Source of the DNA: Ariolimax columbianus
Lineage: Eukaryota; Mollusca; Gastropoda; Stylommatophora; Arionidae
DNA length: 64,000 nt
NCBI GenBank assembly: GCA_036924085.1
Contig: JAVGWX010000003.1
Location: 120,714,264 to 120,778,263 of the forward strand
Reading direction: 5' to 3'
Shown: positions 25,901 to 37,900 of the stretch, piece after piece
Layout: each line of letters opens with the position of its first letter
Position numbering within the stretch: the first letter of the stretch is position 1
Translations under genes and position numbers: made by a program
The notes under the pieces: model-generated
What the model was told of the DNA's origin: nothing
Database searches by the model: none
What the model saw: only the letters and a program-made list of their open reading frames with translations

Positions 25901-28900
25901 AGTATCATTTATCCTTTCCATTGATAACCTTATAAACCTGTATTGTCAGCTGAAGTTCTTCTGTTCTAGACATTGTATGTTGGTTTTTCGCAGTCTTTAC
26001 TCATAACTAATTTGACTAATTCCGGAATCCCACTATTAGTTTTGTCGCTCTTCTTTGTATCTTTTCCAGCATATTTATATCTCATCTACAATAAGGACTC
26101 CCCACCTTAACACAGTACTTCAATCTAGGTATAACTAATGCTTTATTCAGTTTGACTATCATTTACTGCTCCTATGTTAATATTCCTTTTCATCATACCT
26201 AACACTGCATTTGCCTTTTTCCCTGCTACCTGAACTTCCACACTCACCTTATCTATATAATCTATTATAATCCATATGTTCTTTTCCTTTCCTATCTTCC
26301 TAATATTGTTCTCCTACATCCTGTAATTATATTCCATAATGGATCTACACTGTACATTGATCTACATTAAGCAACGGTCAAGGCAGTCTGAAGGCATAAC
26401 CTCACTAAGTACTTTCAGTTCATCTTTATAAAGGTCAAGGCAGTCTAATGGCAGAACCTTACTCAGTACTTTCAGCAATAATAATGTTCGCCTAGGCATC
26501 TCAGGCCCGTTGCATTGGTCGAACGCCACCATGACCAGTCGAAATGGCACTCTCCCAGACTTTGTCTACAGCAGAGGGGGAAGCTGCTATCTATTGAAGC
26601 CACGTGTTTCAGGGACGGCCTCTCCTGCGCTTCCAGCCGGCTGGTTGGATGCCCTTAGCACTTTGAACTGCCTTGAGAAGGATCTGGTGAGCTGGAACTT
26701 CCTGGTCCAGTCGGACAACATGTCCAAACAGGGAAAGGCAATGACAGTCCAGGACTCTGATACAGTTGGGAGGTTAGTCATAGTAGAGACCTAGACATTT
26801 CTTATGAGATCGTACAAACGAATTCCAAGAATGCACCGCTGATTGTGCGTGTGAAAGTACTCGAGTCTTGAGATGCCCTTTTTCAGCAGAGTCCAGGTTT
26901 CGGCTCCATACATTAGCACTGAAATCACACACGAATGGTAAATACGCAGCTTTGAACTCAGGGATAATCTACTATTGTTCCGCATACTGCGGAGGTCGTT
27001 TATCACTGAAGCAACAAAGCCAATCTGTCTTGACAAATCTGGGTTACTGCGTCCGTTAGATGACATTGTGCTTCAGAGATAAGAAAGTTCATTTACGCTC
27101 TCCGCTGTGTGACTGCGAACTACTATGTTCTGGGACCTTGTATCAGAGCCAAGATATTGAATAGTCCCATATTTTGAGCTGTACTATCCAGATACTCAAG
27201 AGACTGTTGCAGTGCTGTACTTTCAATCCATCAATCCAGGTCAAGGCAGAACCTTACTCAGTACTTTCAGTTCATCGACATAAAGGTCAAGGCAGTCTCA
27301 TAACAGACACAGCCATCTGGGATAAAGTGTTAAAGACTTCTTTGTACTATTTCTCTGCTTTTTTCAGAGGTGGGAGTGACCTCGCAGCCATGAATTCCCT
27401 AACTGTAAGTCAGGTACTCATTAACAGCTGGCTAGACTTGAATTTCTCGTGACCAGGTATCTACTTACCTGGTCCCTTTGTCACTCTTGCCAGTATAATT
27501 TAAGAAAATGTCATGCTGGGATGACCACAAAATAAATTAATTTATCATAGATAACAACAACTGCAAACTGCAGTACAGGAAATCAAATATTTATATTTGC
27601 ATATGTATTTAACTACCGATTTTGTATCTGTGAAACAATGAGATTACATATTCACCGGGGAAGGAAGACTAATGACTGGTCAGGCAAAACATACTAGACA
27701 AGACCCTCACCTTGGCTTGCTGCCTCGTAGACCTTCCCGGAATGTTTTCATGGCAGCCTAGCTAACAAGGTGAGGGATCGACATGATCCCAGTAGTAGTG
27801 AGCAACACTCAGATGAAGCCAAGCATAGCACAACCGCCTGGAGGACCCTGGTCCACCTTCATCAGCACACTCAGGATGTGAGGAAAGCTACTGCAACTCG
27901 CCACTCAACGTCCTTTTCAGGGTGCACAAAAGAGTAACCTACGCAAACAACGCAAATAACAACATATTCACCTGCTCGTCTTTTAACAAAACAAGTTTTG
28001 AATGGGTACACATACTCTATAGCAAATTAGCAGTCGCTTTCAATGATCTCAATATACAATAATAAACAATACAGGAAAAGTAATTCAAGGTCATACCCAA
28101 ATAAATCAGTGGAGGGTTCATCACGTCTCTCTACATAAGCCTTAGGAAACCAGCCTACTTTTCCTTGGCTCTCTCCCTTGTACCAATCTTCCATCCCTGG
28201 TACTGGAGTAAAATCTGTCAACACCTACACCCGCAAAAAAAAACAAACAACTTCAAGTAAAATCACACAGAATAACAGCACTGAGACAAATTAAATATCT
28301 ATAAGATATTGGTGGAGCCGCGTAGCGTAGTGGTTAGCGCTGGCTTCGCATCTGAGTGGTCCTGGGTTCATTCCCCAGTTGAGGCGGTAATGTCTTTTTT
28401 CAGACCGCAATGGCTCCCGGGTCAACCCAGCCTTAAATGGGTGCCGGTTCAGTCCGGGAAGTAAAAGCGGCGAGGGAGAGGAGATGGCTACCGCCCTCAT
28501 ATAGACGAGCCTTTGAAATGTGAGATCGCTAACACCTCACACCCCTACGGCAGTAATGCTGTGGGATACTTAAAAAAAAAAAAAAAAAGATATTTAATTC
28601 TTGTTAATGAATGAGGCTTTCCCTAAAATGTTAGCAATTTTCTTAAAATGTTTAGATTAATAACTAATAAAACTTTTTTTGCTTAAAATTCAAAACAAAG
28701 TGGAGACTCACCCAAACCTCCTTGCCAGCAACTAGTGTTAACTCATCCTCTCTACCTGCAGGAAAATCATACATGGCCCGATACTTTTGCTTGTTCTGCA
28801 AACCTGAAATTATGAAACACAAACAAATCAGTTCATCTAAAGAAATAAAAGACATTTTAGACAAAAATGAAGTAGGTTGTTGACAGACACTGTTTATTGT

Positions 28901-31900
28901 GGGAAACTGGAATGTAACCACTTCCTGTTTCCTATTTAAAAAATTGTCCTGTTTTTATTAAAAATTTGTTCTACTTTAAACAAAATGTTGGACTAAATAC
29001 TTGGAATAGAACAAATTGAAATATTAGCAGCAAGAAATAGCAGTGCTCACAAAGTAAGAAAAAAAACATAAGGGAAGATTTTCTTAATAATAACTGGGCT
29101 GCTTTAACTGTAAGTGATTTTAATGAAAAAGACAAGAGTAACGAATTCTGTGGAAATGATTTCATAAACTCTACATCAAAAACAATAAAAAGAATGATCT
29201 TATTCGACCAGTTCTCGAGTATGGCATTGCAGCATGGACAACAGCAGCAAAGGCGAACTTTGATAAAATTAGCAAACTTCAAAACCAAGCCATGAGAGTT
29301 ATAACAGGAGGCATGAAGTCAATGCCAATTGTAGAACTTGAAAAGATTATAAATCTGCAATCCATGACCGACAGAAGAGACTGCAGAGCCCAGCAGCAAG
29401 CAGAGAAACTCAGAAGACTGACAGACCATCCAATGCATCAGCGACTAAATAGATTTGGAAATGGGAAACTAAAGCGGAGAAACTTTGCAGAAATAGCCAA
29501 AGCAAAAATGAGCGAAGACCCTATGAATACCGTAATAACACCAAAGCCCATCCCTACTGTACGCAAACCCACATGGAAGCAGCATATCATTCCGGAGGTG
29601 GTAGAAAATATACCAGGTTTTAGAAACAAGAACAACCAGACTGAAAAAGAAAGAAGAGACATAACCCTGAGGTACATAGTGGAAAACTACCCAAGCATGG
29701 ACTGGACTCATGCATACACCGACGGTTCTATAACAAACACAACACAAAACGGAGGGGCAGGGGTATTCCTGAGCCTACCAAATGGTAGAAAAATAACACT
29801 GTCAGTGGCAACTGGAAAATTCTCAAGCAATTTCAGAGCGGAGGCAGAGGCACTGAAGGCTGCAGTAGAAGCAATGCTCACAGGCGAAAGCAATGAAAGC
29901 CAGATAGTCCTGTTCACAGATGCCCTGGCCGTAGTCACAGCACTAAAAAGCCAGAAAAATACTGAACTCAATGATTTAAGAGCAGTACTCTGTCAACTAA
30001 GCCAGCAGTCTGCACCAAAAAAAGTAGTGGTACAGTGGGTTCCATCCCACTGTAACATCCAAGGCAATGAGGAGGCAGACAGACTGGCAAAAGAAGGTGC
30101 AAGACTTCCACAACCAGATTCTAGTGTGACCTAGGAAGAGTCCAAAAGGCTTATTAGGGCCAGATACATGGCAAAATGGGAAACAGAACACACTGGCTAC
30201 ATAAAAAATGATGCCTACTACCAGCTGAACAGAAGAGAGCAGGTCGTGGTCTTCAGACTCCGCACAGGCCCCAACAGACTGAGGTACCATTTATTCAATA
30301 AATTGAAGATAGGTGGCACTGACGAATGCTCGTGTGGCACAGGGAAAATGACCGCTGAACATCTGCTGCAAAATTGCCCGACATACGAGGACCAGAGAAA
30401 GCACATGTGGCCATCACCAGTGGCAACACTAGACAAGCTTTATGGCAGTGTCAACAGCCTCAGGATTACAGCTGCTTTCTTCGAACAAATTCAAGTTGAC
30501 GTCTGACAGCGTACGAAGAAGAATCTCCTTCCTAAAATCTGTGAAACTTTTGAGCAGAAAAAAGGAGATTGTGTGAGCATGATATAAAATTGTTAAACGA
30601 CCAAGAACAGTTATGTTAATGCTATTTATAAGGCCATACATGTAATATTAATAATTGTAAGCAACAACCTATTTATCATGCATTTTTGTATTATTTTATA
30701 ACTGATGTCTTTAATTATATACATTCACAACGATGGATAACTGGACAATCCATTTCTCAGAGTTGGTTATACCGCTGCGGGTCCCAACTTCGCTTTCATT
30801 GTCTTCTGCCTTGGGCAACAGTGGACCAGTCGGTGATAAGTTTCCCGTCTGTAGTATCATAGATGTTGTTTCTGAGTTCGAGGGAGTCGACCAATGTGTA
30901 GGTGGTCTTCCCCATGTTTGCTTTCTGACTCGTGGGTACCAGACTGCTGTTGCTATGCTCCAGTGGTCATCAGTTCTCCGAAACAGGTGACCAGCCCAGC
31001 GATGCTTTATCTTGTCTGCGTGGGTAACTGCATACTTCACCAATGACATTTGCCAGACGTCAGTGTTGTGAAGTTGCAATGGCTACATACAACTGAGTTA
31101 CAGAAAAATCTGGCCAATGGTAATTTCTGCCCACAAGTCAAGTCACCAATTCTTAGATGGAACATTTGTCATCATAATCACTACTAAGAAGTTGGTCTAG
31201 TCAAGTTACCAAAGAAGGGATTTCTGCAATAATATACAAATTTAAGAGGAATAATGTTTTTATCAGTGCCCGATAAAATATTGAACTGTATCATACTAGA
31301 AACATTAAAAGAGGCCATAGACAAACAGTTAAGTGAGGAACTGACACTTTTGACAAAATAGGCTCTATGCAGATCAGATACCTACACTGAGAACAAAGTG
31401 TGAATTAGAACTCACCACTTTATATCTATGAGATTCATGGACTATGAAAAAATTTACATCTTAGAGAATCTCTCTGAAAATTGCTCAGGCACTATGAAGT
31501 GCCCCTGAAATTTACTAGCATAATGAAGAAAACATGAAATGTATGCAGATGTAAACTTTCTGAGTAATCTGAGATACAACCTGGTGTGCAACAAGAATGT
31601 CTCTTATCCCCATTTCTCTTTCTAGCTGAACTTCTTTATAAGTTTGTATACAACCAGTCTCTTTTACATTTCCTTGATCTAAAAACTATGCACTTCCAAT
31701 CTATTCTTGTATGCATTAATTGACCCCGCCTCCACTGTTTTCTTTGACAATGCATTCCAAGCATTCACCACTCTCGGACTAAAAACATATTTCCTAATAT
31801 CTAATCTGTACCTCTCATTAGTAAATTTGTATCTATGTCCTCTTGTTCTAGTAGGTGGTCGTATTTTGAAAAACTTGTTATAGTCTAATTTATTCGTTCC

Positions 31901-34900
31901 ATTGGTTATCTTGATATAACTTCACTCCTCTTCTACCATTGGGATAAACTTGATATAACTTCATCGCTCCTCTTCTACCATTGGGATAAACTTGATATAA
32001 CTTCATCGCTCCTCTTCTACCAGGGGAAGTAAACTTGATATAGCGTCACTCCTCTTCTACCATGGGGAGTAAACTTGATATAGAATCATTGCTCCTCTTC
32101 TACCATCAGGAGTAAATTTCTTGAGCACTCTTGATAAAATGTATTTACAAGCTTGGACAAGCTGATATCCGCCAAACGGGAAATGACCAGATGGTGGTAC
32201 AAGAATAAAATAATAAATAAACCAAAGGGACAAAACTAGACAAGAGACAGCCAAATGGAGGTAGGGAGGAAAGCAGAGGGGATAGAACAAATTTTCTAGC
32301 TTGAAACTTTGTCCATCATTAGAGTAGCAGGAGAAAATTGATGTGACTGACATCAATTTTCCACCGGTACCCAGGACCATTGAAGTGGTTGGAGACAAAA
32401 GAACCAGAGTTCTTGTTGCTGATTGAAGTACTAATGATGTACATGCTTCTATCCTAATGGAAAAATTCAAAGAGAAAAATAGAAGAATGCCTAAAACTAA
32501 CCACCTCCGGTAATAGTTGTGCCACCTGTGCCCCAGGCAGCAGGCTTACTGCTGTGGCTAGTAGTGTTGGGGGTACCAGAAAATGCTGTGTCCCACATCA
32601 CATCTGAATTGGTTCCTCCACTTGGAACTGAGCTGACGGCCTCTGAACTGCTGAAATCAAACCAGCTGGGCTGAGCTGAAATCATTAATAAAATATGCTT
32701 ACAAACTATTCACATTTGCTTTTAAACATACTGTTTCTGAAGTGTAAATAAAATTAAGTCAAAATTATCAAAAATAGACTCCAATCATCTACAAAAACAT
32801 AAAGCACTAAGATTTAGTACATTCCAATCACACACTATGTAATGAAAGTTGCATCCTGTTACTGAAGTGTAAAAATAAAATTAAGTCAAAAATAGACTCC
32901 AATAATCTACAAAAACATAAAGGACTAAGATTTAGTACATTCCAATCACACACTAAGCAATGAGAGTTACTTGTGATCACTAGACAAGACAAAGGAAAAT
33001 GGGGAAATCCGACACAACATTGGCACAATGTCATGCAAAATGTCATACATTGACAGACATATAGCTAAATGGTTATATGACATATGAAAAGTATGTCGCA
33101 AAACCTACCCTCCATACATTACTATAATGACAATAGAATAAAAAAAAAAGGATGGATTAACTGTGTTGAAGAAACACTTCAGAGGCATGACTTTGTGTTG
33201 AAAATAGCAACAGCCACACAGACGTCACTGGAAAGAAGACTGCAGCTCTCCATGGAATATACTGACATACATGAGCAGATGAGATGATGACAATAGTCAC
33301 ATACACATATATTGTTGTGTGAAGAGTCACATATGATTGTGTGTAGAGTCACATATGATTGTGTGTAGAGTTACATATGATTGTGTGTAGAGTCACATAT
33401 GATTGTGTGTAGAGTCACATATGATTGTGTGTAGAGTCACATATGATTGTGTGTAGAGTCACATATGATTGTGTGTAGAGTCACATATGATTGTGTGTAG
33501 AGTTACATATGATTGTGTGTAGAGTCACATATGATTGTGTGTAGAGTCACATATGATTGTGTGTAGAGTCACATATGATTGAGTGTGGGGTCATATATGA
33601 TTGTATGTATATGATTATGTATAGAGTCCCATAATGCATGCGTGTAAAGTCAGATACACAAGCGGTTATAATAGATCATACATATAAAGTGAGTGAGCAA
33701 GTCCAGGTAGCAGTGAAAAAAGCAAATGCAATGTTAGGTATGATGAAAAGAAATATTAAACATAGGAGCAAGGGAGTGATGGTCAAACTGTATAAATCAT
33801 TAGTTAAACCTAGATTGGAATACTGTGTGCAGGTGTGAAGTTTTTATCATGAAGGGGATATAAACATGCAAGAAAGGATACAAAGAAGGGCAACAAAACT
33901 GACAGTGGGATTCCAGAAATGTAGTTATGAGGAAATTTTCAGAAAAACCAACCTACAGTGTCTGGATAATAGAAGAATTCGAGGCAATTTAATACAGGTT
34001 TATCAAGGTTAAGGTTAAATTAGACTTTAACTAGTTTTTAAAAATAGAGTCTCGTACAAGAACAAGAGGGCACAGCAACAAACTAAATATTTTTTTAGTC
34101 AGAGAGTGATGAATGTTTGGAATGCATTGTCACAGATGATAGTGGAGTGAGGTGCAATTAATGCATTCAAGAATAGATTGAATGCACAAAAGTATTTTTA
34201 GATCAAGTGAATGTAAAAGAAACTGGTTGTATGCAGACTCTGCTGTCTTCTAAACCAGTTTAAAGACATTAAGTATAAGACTGCATGCAAAGTCACATAC
34301 ACGCATGTTCATACATCGTATGTCATGAAGATCATTCTTTTTGTGTTCAGTAGTATCTACAATTTTTTCTTTTTGCTCTGTCCGCTGAAATGGGTGACGA
34401 GCAGTGATTTGGATTAAAGTGAGGAAGATTTGCGCAATTTGTTAACCTTACTCTCATCCTGAGCTACCTTTGGCTAGTGGAAAGACATTATAGTGACAAT
34501 TGGAGATAGCACAGGATGCAGATTTTTCCTCAGGGTTTACTCCAGAGGCCTTTGCCATAAACAGATATCATGTAAAGTACGCATATGATTGTGTGCAGTG
34601 ACAAACGCATATGACTGTGTGTAGAATCACATACATGCATATGATTGTGTGTAGTCAAATACACATATATGATTGTGTGTATGTGCTTGATTACAAGGAC
34701 AACATTATTTAAAAAAATAAATTGCTACTCACCATTGTCTCCTTGGTTAGATATTGTTGAAGCACTGAAAAATGGTGAATAAAAAAAAGAGTTTAAAAAG
34801 CTTATTTATTTATTAACTGCATTTCTTAACATCTTTTTAAGCACTCAGAAACCTTTTAAACACCAAGACGGAAATTCAACAAAAATAGAACATAAATTTG

Positions 34901-37900
34901 GATAGTATTTAGGAAAATTGAACATTTATACTCAAGATGAGATCATCAGACTCATCACAAGAATATAACAAGAATGTCTATGACCTGAGACTGCAGAGCA
35001 CACACTTTAGAACTGATATACAGACAATCCCACTGGCCCATAGAAAGAACACTGGAAGAGAAACTTTATGGACCTATATTTTAAGTTTGTACAATTGACA
35101 ACATTGCAGATATAGACATTATATGTTTAGGTAAACGAAAGAAGAAGAACAGAAACAGCCATCTGATGCGTCTGCTCTTTCTGTCTAAGTTATACTAATA
35201 ATTTTTTCTTTGCTAATGACAGTTGCAATCTTTCTTTCCTTTTACTTCCTTATAAAGAATAGAACCATCATAATATAGGGCTTCTTACATAAAAAAAATG
35301 GTGTCAAAACACTATGTATGCTCTTCCAGTGGTTCCTGCAGCAATTATTTTAACGCATGGTTGCTTGTTCCATGCATAATCCTCTTTATTTACCGGTTAA
35401 AACTTGCTCACAGTGGCCATATTATATCCTTCACAGTAAGGAACTAAGGTATCTACAAGGGAAGCCTGTGCTTTATTTGTCCTCTAGTTCAGTATCTAAT
35501 TATATTAAAGTGAGAGAGAGAGAGAGAGAAAAGGAGAGGTATGAGGAAGAGAAAGTATGAAAGAATGTTTTGGTCATTTATAAAGTGGGAAATATATTGC
35601 CAACCACTGTGGTAATAAAGACACTCTGAAAACCTCACTTAAGAATTGCGACATTGACCCTGATAATTGGGAGAATATTGCTGCTGATCGATCTGCCTGG
35701 CATAGTAAAATATCTGCTGGCACAGTGCATATGGAGCAGACAAGAATCAAGAAAGCTGCACGGAGACGAGCGACACGAAAGACAAGAGACGAGTTGCCTC
35801 CGCCTGACGGCCAGACAGTGTTTCTCTGACCTCAGTGTGACAATGCTTTCAGGCTCGGATTGGTTTGATTAGCCACCTACGAACCCACTCTAGGATTTAC
35901 AAATGACAGTGTGGTGCTCTTCTGAAATGACGGACAAGCAACAACAACAATAAAGTGACAAATATATTGTCAACCACTGTGGATGTATATAGTGGAAAAT
36001 ATATTGTCAATCCCTGTGGATGTATATAACACATGTCTTTTTTTGGGGGACCCCTGGAAAACATTTTATTCATTTTGTTATTTCTGTATACCACGTCATA
36101 ATTCATGAACGAAACGTGTGAGACAAGATTCTGTTGTGTTCTTTAGAATCAACTTCACAGGTTCCAGGGCTACCTATAGGTGCTCAGTCTCTCAGTAAAT
36201 GGCGAAGGGTATGGATACTGATGGCTTCTATAGCTCGTTGGCTGTACATATTCATGTTCCACCCTCTCTTGCTCCCCACACCACTCAAACCTCGTTTGAT
36301 TTCAAAGCTCTGCACAGCCTGTGAATTGCTGATTTATCTATTGTGGTGTCATCATCCAACAGACGGTCATTGATAAGACTTCAAAATGTCACTCTCCATA
36401 TCTAGTGTGTCCATAATTGGTGCCTGTCTTCTTCTTCTTTGCATTCAGGATCTTTTGGTCATACTATATCTGCAGGCCAGTCGCCATGATGAAGTCTGTA
36501 GTCTTCACCAGTTGGAGCAGCTGCCCAACAGCTTTTGTCTCAGCTCCGCACCCTCTGGCCAGGTCTGGCATCTCATTTTCCTATAGATTGGGTGCCTGTC
36601 AAGTCAGGAAGTCAGCTCTTTCGTTGCACTGAATCCTAGCATAGCTAGAACAGTAAATTACCATCAGCCCCTGTTGTCCACTCATGCCTTAGGCAGCCCT
36701 TCTGTACCTTCTGAAGTAAGGATTAGGATTCTGCCATGACGAGTTAACTATCATCTTAAAATTTGGTATCCAGTCTCTGATCCGTGAGGAGTCATGAGAC
36801 GATTTCTCAGATAAGTACCTTTTTTATGCTTTTATATATTCATATCCTTCTTTTATGTATTCTTCTCTTCTTCTATGATTCCCTAGTTCCTTATTGTTGT
36901 TGTTCATGTTCCCTGATGAAGGCTTATTGGTCATAACTTAACTTAACTTAACTTAACGTCTTTATACTGGTTTAAAAGACCCTGCAGAGTCTGTATACAA
37001 CCAGTTACATTTACATCACTCTGCTCTAAAAGCTATGCGCATCCAGTTTATTCTTAAATGCATTAACTGTCCCTGCCTCCACTACCTCCCCTGGTAATGC
37101 ATTCCAAGCAGACACCACTCTCTGACTAAAAAATTTTTTCCCTAATATCTAATCTGGACCTCTCTTTAGTCAGCTTGTAGCTATGCCCTTGTGTTATTGT
37201 AGGTGGCTGTATTTTAAAAAACTTGTTATAGTCTAATTTATCGATTCCTCTGATCATCTTATAAACCTGTATTAAGTCACCACGAATTCTTCTCTCTTCG
37301 AGACACTGTAGGCCGGTTTTTCTGAGTCGTTCCTCATAACTGTAATTCTGGAATCCCACTATCATCTTTGTCGCTCTTTTTTGTATTCTTTCTAGCATGT
37401 TTATGTCCCCTCTATGATAAGGACTCCACACCTGTATACAGTACTCCAATCTAGGTCTAACTAAAGCTTTATACAGTTTGACGATCACTTCCTGGCTCCT
37501 ATGTTTAATATTTCTTTTTATCATAACTAACATTGCATTTGCCTTTTTCACTGCTACCTTAACTTGCTCACTCACCTTTCCTGTATGATCTATTATAACC
37601 CCTAGGTCCCTTTCCTTATCTATCTTTCTAATATTGTTTTCTCCCATTCTGTAATTATGTTCCATATTGGATCTACCCATGTGGATGACTGTACATTTAT
37701 CTCCATTAAACTCCATTTGCCATTCTCGAATTTTATCTAAATCCGACATCAATATATCCACTTCCGCTTTAGTTTTGTGTCATCAGCAAATTTTGCAATC
37801 ATGGATCCCATATCAATATCCAAATCATTTATATATATCAAGAACAAAATTGGTCCCAAAACCGAGCCCTGTGGCACACCATTTTTCACTTCACACCACT

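Larger units (their letters stand above)
25450..27310 (+). repeat. 54-bp tandem repeat split by LINE insertions
   Basis: Units containing AAGGTCAAGGCAGTCTCATA and CAGAACCTCACTCAGTAC occur at about 25450-25555 (two), 26367-26475 (two) and 27238-27305 (about one and a half). The gaps are filled by a CR1-like fragment and another LINE fragment. Confidence 0.8.

Noticed and set aside
28311..28400. Functional tRNA gene
   Set aside because: Pol III boxes are present, but the body, poly(A) tail and target duplication make it a SINE; the acceptor and anticodon arms do not pair well.
33322..33615. CRISPR-like regular array
   Set aside because: Units are contiguous with no unique spacers, in a eukaryotic intron; it is a minisatellite.
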